Position numbers and translations under genes: made by a program
Notes under the pieces: generated by a model
Databases searched by the model: none
What the model was told of the DNA's origin: nothing
What the model saw: only the letters and a program-made list of their open reading frames with translations
Source of the DNA: Cryptomeria japonica
Lineage: Eukaryota > Streptophyta > Pinopsida > Cupressales > Cupressaceae
DNA length: 64,000 bases
Direction: 5' to 3'
Assembly (NCBI RefSeq): GCF_030272615.1
Contig: NC_081407.1
Span: forward strand, 100,735,897-100,799,896
Shown: in pieces, positions 11,262-22,827 of the stretch
How positions within the stretch are numbered: the first letter of the stretch is position 1
How the letters are laid out: the number at the start of each line of letters is the position of its first letter

Positions 11262-11754
11262 AATATTAATCTATTTTCAATCCATTGAAGATATTGTAAT
11301 TTATTAAGTTTGGCATGAATTGTGACATATAAATTTATTCAAAGGTTATTCTCCTTTGTATTGACTAAAATGTTGGGCTATGATTTTTTCAAGTTGAAAG
11401 TAAATTGAATTTATTACAAATCTACTACAAAAATACACATTGAAAGTATTAATAGTGAGGTGTTGATTTCATAATTTAAATGTAAATTATTTGTTGATAT
11501 GAGGGTAATAGAGTCTTTGCAAGGATTGTTTATAACATACTAGAAAGGCATTTTAAATTGCAAATTAGCATTAAGTGAACTTTTACATTTAACGGTGCCA
11601 AAAATTACAAATATGTGTGTTGGTATGAGTAGTATTGAATGTGGCATTTGAAAGGGGTTTTATTGAAAAGATTTGCCGAAAAACACTTTATACTAGTAAT
11701 TTTATTGAAAACTTAGAAGTAAAATATTTGTTATTTTAGGAAAGGGTTGCAATG

Positions 11755-12652
11755 TGATGCAGGAGAAGCAGTGTAGTTCTTACCGATTGAGCAGTTTTCA
11801 ATGGAATTGCTTAGAGATCATGGCATTTCTTCTTGTTTGAGAGTTTAGTGTTGTGGATTTGGGTTTATTCTCTTGAGTTTGTTGTCTTTGTCATGTTCGA
11901 GTTTCATGGAATTTGGATTTAATCTGGGTGAGTTATTGATTTTGGTATTGGCCCAGTTGATATGTTCTTACTAGTTAGTCTAGCAGTGTGTTGAGAGAAG
12001 TTGGACCGGGTTGCGGTTGATCTTTGTGACTTGCAGATCGTTGGAGATGTTGTTTTGGGATTTGGCCATTATTTTTGGAGGTCCACACATCTTTTCATTC
12101 TTTGGATTTGTTCTTAGTGATTTGAGCCGACATGTTACCGTTAGCACGTTTCATGAACTGATTGGTCTTTGGGCCAACTTGATTAAATTGTCATTATTTG
12201 TGGACGGTATAGATGGAAGTTGTGAATCATTTGAGAAGACAAAATTTAGAAGATAGAAGTTGGAGTTAAGAGATTAAGCAAAAATATAGAACCAACGAGA
12301 TTTTGGTCCAGTGGACTGAAGCTAGAAGGGCTGAGGTCCAGATTAGGGTAGAACCGATAGACTGTTTCTAGAGGCCGATCTGGTATGTGTATGATCTATG
12401 GATTTTATATTTGTACTATAAGCATTATTTGTATCTTGGACTGCGATCCAACATGTGGCATATGTAATTCTTCAGACTGTAATAAGAATTGTTCATATTG
12501 TTTACTGGTTATGTATTTTGTGATGTTACTGGTTGTTCTTTATGCTATTCTTGGCATTGTTTTACCGGTTACCGGTATATTTTGCATGGTGTTTGTGTTA
12601 GACTGCAAGGATGGGTTGTCCTTCATTGGATCTCCCTACCTTGACTGCATCA
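11755..12652. mobile_element. Solo LTR J in the tandem array
   Basis: An 898-bp block splits an array unit whose sequence resumes exactly on the other side. Its ends form an 8-bp perfect inverted repeat, TGATGCAG...CTGCATCA, with LTR-type TG...CA ends. It is flanked by CAATG (11750-11754) and CGATG (12653-12657), where the uninterrupted units read CCATG. This fits a 5-bp target duplication with one change. No internal retroelement sequence remains. The short open frames within it (12011-12256, 12385-12660) do not resemble known proteins. Confidence 0.8.
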
Positions 12653-12760
12653 CGATGTGAGTTGAAGTTGATGTGACAACTCTAATTCTTGATTAAAGAA
12701 TCTAATTGAACAAAGGTATTAAAAATAAGGGGCATGGAGCCCATATTTGAATATTAATAA

Positions 12761-13114
12761 AGTGAAAAAGTTCTATTTTTTGAGACACAATTTATATCTA
12801 GTTTATTTCAAACTTGTAATATTTACATTACAGTGGGTTTCACAAGGAGTATAGGAAAGGCAATTAAAAAGGTCTAACATATATTTTTAATTTTATTTTG
12901 GTAAAAAATGTATTGATTATATAGATATAAAATCTCTTTTGTATTTTTGAAAAGTCAAAAAAATTATTATTTAGATAAAAAAAGTTAAGAATTATTACAA
13001 TCAAGATAAGTTTAATAACCAATTAAAAAATTACAAAAAAAAGTCTTTTATTGAAGTATATATTGTGTTAAACAAGAATGTAAGTCAAAGTAATTTATTG
13101 TTTTGAGAAAAAAT
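12761..13114. other. AT-rich spacer, no gene seen
   Basis: Low-complexity A/T-rich sequence between the end of the tandem array and the left LTR of element G. No coding or repeat structure was recognised. Confidence 0.5.
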
Positions 13115-14016
13115 TGTTGAGATCCAAGAACACTGAGAGGGGGGGGGGGGGTGGTGAATCAGTGCTATGTCAGTTAGAATATTTTTAACCTTATTAACAA
13201 ATCCACTTATTAACTAGTATGCATAAAATAAAGTAACAACAAGTAATAGCAATGCAACCACAAGAATCAACACCATAACACAAAGATTTATATGTGGAAA
13301 ACCTCAAAGAGGAAAAATCACAGTGGGATTGGTGACCCACAATATCTATCCACTAGCCAAATGAATAAATATTACAAGAGGGGCCTGCACATTACCTAGA
13401 GCACACTACTCATCACAAAGGAGCCTCACTAACTACAGATATGAAATACTTAATTACAAACAAAATCTAAACTCTGAATGTGCATCTGACATGCTGGATG
13501 AGTTCCAGTTTATGCACTGTCTGTACCGGTTTATACTATAACCTCCCTTATCAGTTACTTAGATCACTCTCCAATCCTCTAGAGAAATAACCAAGACTGA
13601 CTACAGATATTTACATTCACATTTTGTCGATCAAGATCTCACTTGATTAACATCACATAACCTATTGCATCTCTATATATCCAAAATGACCTAACCAAAC
13701 TGACTTTATACCCATTTACATGCATAAACATAATTATCTTACATTGGCTTACAATCAAATTTCAATAGATAAGAGACATACCAGCCCAAACAAAAAATAG
13801 ACATAATACTATATGACCATTTCTACTTCCATGTTTGCCAGATCAATCTCCTACGTCGGCCTTAGAATACCGGTTCCAAGTTTGCTAGTTACATGCCTAT
13901 CGATTCCCTGAATTTCGGTGATATGAATGTCATTTACCATGATTACCGGATCTTCCATGAAGTGTGTTGCAATCAATGACAACACCTAGAACCTAGATGA
14001 GTGTCAATTGCCAACA
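13115..14016 (-). repeat. 3' LTR of element G
   Basis: 902 bp, TGTTGAG...GCCAACA on the + strand. Near its left end it has the G-run/hairpin motif CACTGA-G(n)-TGAATCAGTG (13130-13165). In the middle it has text also found in LTR H and the LTRs of C (GGGGCCTGCACAT, GAGCACAC). Confidence 0.85.
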
Positions 14017-14031
14017 ATCTCCCCCTTTGGC
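14017..14031 (-). other. Polypurine tract of element G
   Basis: The minus strand reads GCCAAAGGGGGAGAT directly before the 3' LTR. It is the same tract as in F and nearly the same as in C, D and E. Confidence 0.85.
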
Positions 14032-14480
14032 ATTGATTGCAACACTCATGTGAAAAATGGATCATTGAAGTGTTGTACCGGTTCCTATCCAAAATCTGAT
14101 CTCCCAAAGCTGGTCTCAGAAGGATGATCCCCCTAAGCTATACATTACTTGTTATGTCCCTTAATATTTTTCACATCCAACCTCTCCCCCTTTGACAACA
14201 ATGCCAAAGGTCAGGGCAAAAAATAAGAAATGAATGAAATTATATACAAATCAAAATTGTGATTACCGGATCTAGATGTACTTGAAAATATCCTGATAAG
14301 CACCCTTCAAAAATACCAACTAGGTATCCCATCCAGTCTTCAGAGTTCCCAAAATTATTATAAACTTGTTCAGAATGTAAGCGTGCAATTATTCTTCTGT
14401 TAGGACATATTCATCTGATCCATACATTCCCACTTATGAAGTAACAATGTATTAAGTCATGGACTTACCAAGACTCTTAA
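14032..14480 (-). other. 3' non-coding part of element G
   Basis: No open frame with recognisable similarity. It includes a second CAAAGGGGGAGAG-type purine run (minus) near 14180-14210, as also seen upstream of the tract in D, E and F. Confidence 0.5.
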
Positions 14481-16921
14481 TCTCTAGCCCGCTAGATTCG
14501 CTTGTCCTTTTCCTTCTCCAAGGCTGAAATTTCTAACTCTAAAAGAAATTTCTTACCATCAACAGAGCTGGTCAATGACTCAATACCATCAAAACTGACT
14601 ACAAGTTTTTCCAACTTGTCCTTATCTACCTTAATTTAATTATCGAGGTTTGTTGTTAGTTTGGTTGTGTTAGTGCAAGACCGGTATATACGACTACATT
14701 GGTGAAGTGCTTCATCAATCCTTGTAATTTCTTTAGTCATCTTAACTTTGTTTGATGTGATCATATTATCACAGGTGACCTTCCTAGCTGCATTATATCT
14801 TTCCACCAACTACTAGTTTGACACTTGTTGAAGAGTTTTGTACTCTTTTGCAATGTGCTTAGTCAAACCTTTCAACTTACTAGAGGGACTTGCAACCTGA
14901 TCTATCTTGCATTCTAGTGCAAGTTGTTGCAAAATTGGAATTGCCTTCTCAATAACTTGCTTATCCTCTAATCCTTCTTTCTTCAATTTCTAAGATGCAA
15001 CAAACATTAATTCAAAACTACTCAGCTGCTCAATATTCTTTTTCTCAAAATGACCAAAATATTCTTGATTGGATGAGTCAAGTGCCAACAATGAGGGGCC
15101 AATAGCCAGTGAAGGTGTCAATACCCTGACTTCAGTTTGTTCAACCTATTCTTTCTCTTCTTTCTGTTAAACTTTATCATTTACCTTCTCCTTAGCACCG
15201 GTGGCTTCGCCACTTGGTGCAGTTATTTCTACTGCTTCTACCTCATGCATTTCAATTATATCAACATCAATTACCAAAGGAGGATTTTCCTCAATATTAT
15301 CTACCGTTTTATTGATCTCTATATCATGTACATGTGTTACTACCAGAGGAATGTCTCTAGTTATTTTTTGTTTCAAAACCTATGGATCTTGACCCAGTAT
15401 GCTTTTACCCTTAGCATCAACCGTGATGTTTGAAATGTCAAACTTAGGAGGTATATTTGGTGATGTAAGGAAACCTGGTTTATCAACAAAGAATTTAATC
15501 CATGCCTCATGCGTTTCCTTGACTATTTCATTCACTCTACCCACCATAAGACTTATATGCCTGTGTCTACTTCAGAAAATTGTTTTATTAGAAAAATATT
15601 GACACTGTTGCATCTCATCTCTGGTAATAGCACCACAAACAGTCAACAATTCCTAAACCTTTATATGTTTATCTTCCTCAATAGCAAATAGTCTCCTAGA
15701 ATCTAACATTATGTGTCCTTCCCTTTTCTTCTTGCTGAAACCTATCTGCACTTCTGATTCCTTCTGCTTTTCTTTGTAGTTCCAAAACTTTTCTCCTTCT
15801 CTTCAACTGGGGCATCTATAAGCATCTTGGCATAAAGATTCAAGGTATGTGCATCAACTTCATAGCCCATTTCAGTAGCCTAGATTGTTCGAGGTTGCAC
15901 TTCCTCCATTATAGTTTCACCCTTTTTGACCATGAAACATATATCGATAGAGTATTTATCAACTATATGCTTAGGAATCCTTTCCCTCTCCTTAATTTCT
16001 TTTTGGAATGCTTTTAAATAACCCCACATAATGGAGTCTTTGTTTGGTCCCAAATTCCTCAAGGCATCCTTAATTTGTTTTCCCACTGGTATATCAAAGG
16101 CCCATTGCCTCTTACCAAATCTTGGTATCTCATTAAGAAAGAAAAACATTAAACAAACAATGAGATTTCCATACCGGAATGTACCTTTCTTTTCTCCCTT
16201 AATCTTTCCCAAATTCAAAATCAATTCATCGCACATCCATTGACATAGATCATATTTCTCATTTTCTTTTTCCATCTCGTGTGCATAGTAGATACATGAA
16301 CTAGAAACAAAGTTCAACTGGTTGGATTGAGTTACCTTTTATCTGATTACCATTCTTGCAAATTGAACATCTTTGTCCATGATTGTGCTAATCCGCATCG
16401 ACTAGTTGTCAAAGGTGGCATCGGTTATCTTGTTCACTTTATTGTTTAAAATCTTCCTCTTGCTCGGTGTCTGTCGGACTTGGGGTAAACTGGTGATAGC
16501 ACGAAACACCTCCTTGGTGATTTTGTAGGGCCGGTCAAGCCACATGAACTCGCCATAGACTCGGATCAGCACGTACCAAATCATGTCATCCGCGAACTCG
16601 GGCATCTCTAGAATATTGGTGAAACCCTAATCCTTCAGAATTTGAAATTATGGTTTGATCAACCCATCCTTGTTCCAACAAAGTGGACATGTATACTGAG
16701 TTAATCTTTGATGATCCTAGATCCTCTAGAGTATAGTGAATATAGGTTCTCACATCTTCCACATAGAGTACTCCATCAGGAACCCTAAAAAGTGCACTGA
16801 TTGAGTCATCGACCTTTGCAATTTGGGCGCATTTCTTGAATTTTGGGTGTGGACGATCCTTAATGTCCACCACAATAGGGGTAGCCACATTTATTGGAGC
16901 GAGAGTAGATCTAGAAGCCAT
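14480..16921 (-). pseudogene. ORF2 of element G: long protein of unrecognised family
   Basis: It starts at the ATG at 16921 (MASRSTLAPINVATP). The frame shifts once near 16620-16640 and then carries several stops (for example 16402, 15880). The N-terminal half is conserved with ORF2 of element F: VPDGVLYVEDV...YI...LEDLGS, then EFADDMIWYVLIRVYGEF...SKRKI (16402-16605), then PVGKQIKDALRNLG and IVDKYSIDICF...IMEEVQPR (15880-16150). The C-terminal part (to about 14480) is Lys/Glu-rich and predicted coiled coil (EYKTLQQVSN, KDKLEKLVVSF). It resembles no protease, integrase, polymerase or known gag I can name. A distant link to the plant transposon protein families annotated only by domain number is possible. 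Its role is unknown. Confidence 0.6.
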
Positions 16922-17424
16922 TTCGGTTTTAGAAAAGTAGCTTGAAAACAAAGAAAATACCTCTCAATCTATGTCAGTGAAAACCCTAGAAAATCTACTC
17001 TGAAAATACTGGAAATTGCTAGAAAATGCTCTTAATCACCTTTGATTGCCTTAAACTTGCTCTGCTTCACTCTGAGTGTTGTGTGATCAAAATGAAGCAA
17101 CTTTTCCCTTTTATTCTGCTAAACCCTAATTTCTTATTGACATTAATGCATGCCAGTATATCATACGAGATACAAAATCCATTATGTCAGCATCAGTTAT
17201 CCTTCAGATTGACTTCTCCAAGATCTGAAACAAGCTTTCAGACTACTACTAGGGGTAATGCAGGATCTATCATTAATTTGCGTCCCCCTAAAGCTAATGC
17301 CTTTGTTATTGGATGAGTTTCCTATTGGTATAGGAACATTTTTCTCTATCGGTTGAGTAACCAGGGAATTTGCCTCTGCTGATTGATCTTCAGACTTCCT
17401 AACCCACTATTTTGCATGAGCTTT

Positions 17425-18447
17425 CTAGATTTCATCACCCTTTTTCTTTCTCTTCTCATTGGATGTATCATTCTTTTCCGGTGTATTCTTGCTTTTGCAA
17501 TATTTGGCAATGTGTCTTATTTTATTGCATGCATAGCAGGTAACATTTTTCTTCTGAATTGCCTTGTTGTATCCTTGATCATTCCTTGAACTACATTGAT
17601 TAGCCATATGTCCAAACTTTCCACATGCATGGCATCTCACATTCATTCTACAATCTTATGTCCTATGACCATACTTTTTACAATTTGAACACTGACCGAG
17701 AACTAAATTATTATTCTGATTTGCTCTATTTCTGCATTGACTTGCTCTATGACCAAACTTATTGCAAACAAAGCATCTACCATTAAATTTATGTCATTTG
17801 GGTTATCTTACTGGTGATTTCTGATTCTAGTTGACCTTCTGACCGGATGTATCTTCTTGATTTGCAATACTGAAGCTTTCTATATGCTTGAATCAAAGAC
17901 CTCTAGTGTCTCCAATGTCTCTTTGATCCTTTAATAATTAATCAAGCTTTGCAGAACTGGCCTTAAACCTATCCTTATATTCATTTGTAGCATCCAGATA
18001 TCCTCTTAGGATTGTTATCATTCTTTCCAACTTTTTCTCATTGTTCTCTGATTGTACCAATTCAGTTCTCAACACGTCATTCTCATGTGCCAATCTAATG
18101 CATTCCTCAAATCTGTCTTTCGGAGATATAGCAAGATTTTCTTCATTCTTCTTTTGGTCTGCAATCTCCTTGGACATCCTCATGGTTATGGCTTGCATTT
18201 CATTCTTCATGACACCATTCTGCTAACTCAAATTCTGACATAATTCCTTAAGGGAATTCTTCTCTTCATCATCTAGACCTTGTAAGAGTTTCTTCTTTTT
18301 AGCTTGAGCAGATGATAACCTCTCCTGCAATGTAAGGATAAATTCCTTTGCAGAATTCAACTCATCTTGCAACTTCAAGTTCTTCAACCTTTTAGCATCA
18401 TAGTTTTCAAGTGCTACTTCAATTTATTTCTTTATACTCATCTCCAT
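17425..18447 (-). pseudogene. ORF1 of element G: coiled coil plus four CCHC knuckles
   Basis: It starts at the ATG at 18447, soon after the primer site. The first ~170 codons give heptad-rich sequence (KLQDELNSAKEFILTLQERL, later ENDVLRTELVQSENNEKKLE). A C-terminal array of four knuckles follows: CFVCNKFGHRASQC, CSNCKKYGHRT*DC (stop inside), CHACGKFGHMANQC and CYACNKIRHIAKYC (His/Arg variant). Stops and frame changes show decay. CCHC knuckles bind nucleic acid, and a coiled coil plus knuckle protein at this place would be a gag-like RNA-packaging protein. No capsid-type gag domain like those of C, D and E is recognisable, so this is inference. Confidence 0.7.
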
Positions 18448-18500
18448 GGATTCCAGATTCAGGATCTCCCTCAAGTTGTTAAACTTATTCCAAGGAACCA

Positions 18501-18514
18501 AGCTCTGATACCAA
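18501..18514 (-). other. Primer binding site of element G (initiator Met tRNA)
   Basis: The minus strand reads ATTGGTATCAGAGC immediately inside the 5' LTR. This is the classical plant copia primer site complementary to the 3' end of initiator tRNA-Met. Confidence 0.9.
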
Positions 18515-19337
18515 TTGTTGGGATCCGAGAACATGGAGAGGGTGGGGGGTGAATCAGTGTTTTTTTGGTTAAAATATTTTTAACCTTATTAACAAATCCA
18601 CTTATTAACTGATATGCATAAAAGAAAGTAATAACAAGTAATAACAATGCAACCACAAGAATCAACACCATAACATAAAGATTTATACATGGAAAACCTC
18701 AAAGAGAAAAAACCACCATGAGATTGGTGACCCACAATATCTATCCACTGGCCAAATGAATAAATATTACAAGAGGGGCCTGCACATGCAGGAAGTCACA
18801 TTTCCAAGAGCACACTGCTCATCACAGAGGAGCCTCACTAACTACAGATATGAAATACTTAATTACAAACAAAATGTGAACTCTGACCAATAACTTAGAT
18901 TGCTCTCCAACCCTCTAAACAAATAACCAAGACCGACTACAGATCTTTAAATTTGCATTTTGTCGACCAACATCTTGCTTGCATAACATCACATAGCCTA
19001 TCGCATCTCTATATATCCAAAATGACCTAACTAGATTGACTTTATACCCATTTACATGCATAAACATAAATGCCTTATGTTGGCTTACAATCGTATTTCA
19101 AAAGATAAGAGACATGTCAACCCAGACAAAATATAAACATAAAACTATATGACTGTTGCCACTTCCACATTTGTCAAATCAATCTCCTATGTGGGCCTTA
19201 GAATACCAGTTCCAAGTTTGCTAGTTACATGTTTGTCAGTTCCTTGAATGTTGGTTACCATGATTACCGGATCTTCCATGAAGTGCATTTCCATCAATGA
19301 CAACACCTAGAACCCAGATGAGTGTCAATTGCTAACA
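18515..19337 (-). repeat. 5' LTR of element G
   Basis: 823 bp, TGTTGGG...GCTAACA on the + strand. It matches 13115-14016 apart from a deletion of some 70-80 bp around 18890 (segment present near 13490-13560 in the other copy) and scattered changes. Confidence 0.85.
19007..19018 (-). promoter_or_regulatory. TATA-like box in the 5' LTR of element G
   Basis: GGATATATAGAG on the minus strand. It is conserved at 13671-13682 in the other LTR and directed into the element. Confidence 0.45.
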
Positions 19338-19342
19338 CAAAT

Positions 19343-22300
19343 ATCTTAAGTGAAGTGATAAAATAGGATTGTAAACACACTTACCTATTAATAGGCCCTA
19401 ATATCAAAACTAGTGGAAAGGCTTTTAGAAATTTGCATGCTGCATTCAATAAACAAATTGTAACATGTTGAATTTTGATGTGTTGTTGTAGTTGGTATGT
19501 TTATTCATTTATTTTTATTTTTAAGCTTTGATGAGGAGTAGATTAGGTTGTTTGGATTTTTTTCCTATTGCAATTAATTCTGACCTTTTTCTTGATAAAG
19601 GAAGGAGAGTGTATTGGCCATCAATTTGATATTTATGATTATACAAGTTGAGAAAATAATGGTCAATATTGTTGGGAATCAAGGTAATGTGCCATGCACC
19701 TAGTCAAAGGTGATTATATAAGTTGATTGGACTTTCTAGTACCAGTAATATTGAGCAAAGTGAGGTTAGTATTGTTGGACATCAATTTAGATGTGTCATA
19801 CTCACTGTTGAATAGTCACTGAGACACAAGAAGGTTTATGTGGTTGAGTAGACCATCATTTTGTGTTTGTTATAGTACAAGTATAAAATGCTCAAAGGAA
19901 ATTAACATGCCAATGAGATATTCATAATTCATATAACAACTCTCATGGTAGTGGGGTTCTAAGTAAATCAACATTGGTGTAGTAGCCCCCCATGCTTTGC
20001 TTTTGATACTTATTACTTTGACTTGTTAGACTATTTTTGACTATTTATGTGTGGTTCATTACATTGGTGTGTGTGTGTGTGTGTGTGGATACATTCATGT
20101 GATCCATGTCATTGGATTACTTTATGATGCTTATATGTTTCAAGACATTATTATTGTTATGCATTATTTGAGATAGAAATATAGATGATAGTGATGGTAT
20201 ACTTATGACTTGGATTATATATTGGTGATTTATTATGATGCTTTATGAGATATTAATCTATGATCAGATGTTAGTATTTGGATTTGATTATTGATGCTTA
20301 AGGATTTTATGTGTAGAATAGATCTTTATTGCATTGTTTGTTTGGGATTAGAGTGAAAGGAATGATTTCTTATTACTCATTAGTGAGCTCCATATGATGT
20401 CATGATTTCCTTTCACTGGATGAGATTTTGTATGTATGTATGTATGTATGTATGTATGTATTTATGTATACAACACATTTTGTGTAGGTTGTAGATACCA
20501 GACACCAACTCCACCTCATCCCGTAGGTCTGAACGTGTGTTTAAATCCCAATGGTGGTACAGGAGATAGTACAAGGCCCAAAATGTATCTACACCTAGCC
20601 ATTGTCCTAACCTAGGGACAATTATCTAGTCTATATTTTTATCCCATCAGATGTGTCATCTAGACAATACCTGATCACCTTGTTGCCAGTGATAAGTCTG
20701 TTTTGATATCAAAATTATTTTATGATTTATTTGAGTGTGTGGGCTTTTATGTTATTTTAATTATTGATATTAATTATAATTTGAGTATTATAAATTAGTT
20801 ATTGTTTATTGATGTTTTAATTGTATTTTTAAAATAATAAATATATTCCATTATTGTATATTATTTATTGAGTAATTTATTATTGAGTGTGTGACTATTT
20901 TCATTGTGGGGATTATGTTATTGTGAAAATTATATTTAATTAGTGAACTAATTGTTCTTCTTGGTGGAACTAGTTGTCCTATTTTTATGGATAATTATAT
21001 TTTAGTTGGAATTAATTATTTATTCTTTGCTTGGTTGTTAAGTGGGAGTTTACTAATTTTAGGGGATTTTTAATTGGCGATTTAATATTTAATTAGTATT
21101 GTTTAATTATTTTGTGGGGATTTTTTATTTTTGAAATTTAATTTAATATTATTCTTTTAATGCTATTTTTTATGGTTTTGAAATTAGGGTTTTTGAGCAT
21201 GTTTTTGTGAGTTTTATCTAGGTGATAATTGATTTTTATTTATTCTTTATGAGAGTATATTTTGGGAAGGGATCTTTTATGAATTTTGGGGGAAGAATTA
21301 TTACTATAATTTGTGGAGAATTTTTTAAGGAGAACTTTGTATTGTGGAATTAGAGAAGGGTTTGCAAATTTTTAATTTTGATTGAAGATTGCCTTTTTGA
21401 ATTTGTTTGAAGCATTGAGTTGATTTATTGAGTGTGATTGGTGGATTTTGTTGCTGATTGGAAAAGGTTTGTGTTTCAAAATTGATCTGTGAATTCTCTC
21501 TCTTCTTTGTCTTCTTCACAGGTTTCCAAGTAGGTTCCTATTTCCCAATTTTAATTTGAATTTAGTTTGCAATATTGATTAGAATGGATTATTAGGCAGA
21601 TTTGGGAATGTGTATTTGTTTGGTTTTATTATTTAAAATCAATTATTCAATTCATGTTTTGAAAAGATTGCATTTTGCAGAAATCAAGTGTGGGGATTTA
21701 GTGTTTCAGTTGTTTTGTTTTTCTTTGTGCTTGATTAAAATCAATGAGTTAAACCCTTTGTTTGGTTTTTATATGTTTTTGGGATGATATCAAACCCTTT
21801 TCAAATGGGTCTTTGTAATAATTTTGATTGTAGTCCTTATTTCAAAAGCACAACAAATTGGACTCAACTACGTAAAATATTGGACTCAATTGCATAACTC
21901 TAAGCTTTAATTGTCTGCAATCAGACTGATTGGGTAAAATGGTGACTAGTTTATTCTTATTTTGAATCAAATTGGGTGTGTATAGATTTCATCAGTTGTA
22001 CCTAAATGTATCAATTCGGGGCCATAGACTAATGAAAGATATTGTGGTTGTTTGCCAAAGGGATGAAGATGGTGACTTAAGGAAGAATGAGATGCAATTA
22101 TCTGATGTAAGAAACTGAATCACAAATCAAAAATTAGATAAACTTTAAATTAAACTAACTCACACTTCACACTCTCTAAATTAGATGTCTAGATTAAAGA
22201 TTTTACTTCCTGTAAAACTATGCGCTAGGAACTATGACATAAACTATCACAAACTGGTAAAGGTTGCAGTTTTAATTACCAAAAATCTACTCAATTCCAC

Positions 22301-22539
22301 ATGAGCAAATTAACTATAATAAATATTGAATGTAATTTGAAATGAACATAACACAATCATGAAATCTATTAGAATATAAAGAATTAGTTGTCTAAAAGTA
22401 ATTGTATTCAACAGATTTCTCTTGAATCAAATCAAATGCACAAAATTGAAACTAGAACAACTTACACACTGATCAAACATGAAGATAAAACTTAAACACA
22501 AATCACACACAAATCACCAAGTAACCGTAGAGTGGGCCT
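19343..22539. other. AT-rich non-coding DNA
   Basis: No coding region was supported. It contains a (TG)n run at about 20070-20087, a (TGTA)n run at about 20431-20466 and a segment (20490-20690) whose wording (TCCACCTCATCCCGTAGGTCTGAACG) resembles 22945-22975. That segment may be LTR-derived. The open frames at 21602-21787 and 21325-21519 look accidental. Confidence 0.5.
20431..20466. repeat. (TGTA)n microsatellite
   Basis: About eight to nine consecutive TGTA units, then a degenerate TTTATGTATA end. Confidence 0.9.
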
Positions 22540-22677
22540 TGTATTACCCCTACCCTAATTAGACTTTTTAAACCCAGTTTGACCTTGTTTGAGTTTTTAG
22601 TGGCCTACCTGGATGATTGATATACCATGTTGTGATATTATATTAAGGTATTATGCTTGATGTGCGTATCAGTGAAT

Positions 22678-22827
22678 GTTGATTACACATTGATTCTTAT
22701 GTATGATTAGTTGTTCTTTTGATTTGTGTTATTAACCCCAGGCTAACACTTTCATTGAATATATGTTGATTATACATTGATTCTTATGTATGATTAGTTG
22801 TTCTTTTGATTTGTGTTCTTAACCCCA
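22678..22827 (+). repeat. Direct duplication of a 63-bp segment
   Basis: 22678-22740 and 22765-22827 are nearly identical (GTTGATTA(C/T)ACATTGATTC...TTAACCCCA), offset by 87 bases. The second copy runs straight into the left arm of the hairpin at 22823. Confidence 0.85.

Larger units (their letters stand above)
9558..12760. repeat. Tandem array of ~570-585 bp units
   Basis: The phrase GTGAGGTGTTGATTTCATAA recurs near 9568, 10135 (as GAGGCATTG), 10719 and 11451, each time followed by the same ~570-bp sequence. The spacing between the first three copies is about 568 and 584 bp. The third unit is lengthened to about 732 bp by a SINE (11133-11261). The fourth is split by solo LTR J (11755-12652) and resumes at 12658-12760, where it stops mid-unit. 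No coding potential was seen. Units differ by scattered substitutions and small indels. Confidence 0.9.
13115..19337 (-). mobile_element. Element G: complete non-autonomous LTR element with two novel-type ORFs
   Basis: LTRs 13115-14016 and 18515-19337 enclose 4.5 kb. The element reads on the minus strand. Its primer site is initiator-Met type and its purine tract is the same as in the copia elements C, D and E. It is flanked by AAAAT (13110-13114) and CAAAT (19338-19342), a 5-bp target duplication with one change. Internally there is an ORF1 relic (coiled coil plus four CCHC knuckles) and an ORF2 relic of unknown family. No protease, integrase, reverse transcriptase or RNase H was seen. Its ends and LTR text resemble those of C, which suggests that copia enzymes mobilised it. 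Confidence 0.88.

Noticed and set aside
12011-12660. Open frames inside solo LTR J
   Set aside because: Short, Cys/Leu-rich by chance and located in an LTR with clear borders; no evidence for coding.
13137-13152. Long G runs suggestive of a G-quadruplex or CRISPR-like periodic repeat
   Set aside because: The G/C runs at 13137, 32279, 34438, 39531, 56090 and 62270 are the loops of the conserved LTR hairpin. A single G run per site cannot by itself form an intramolecular quadruplex, and there is no spacer array.
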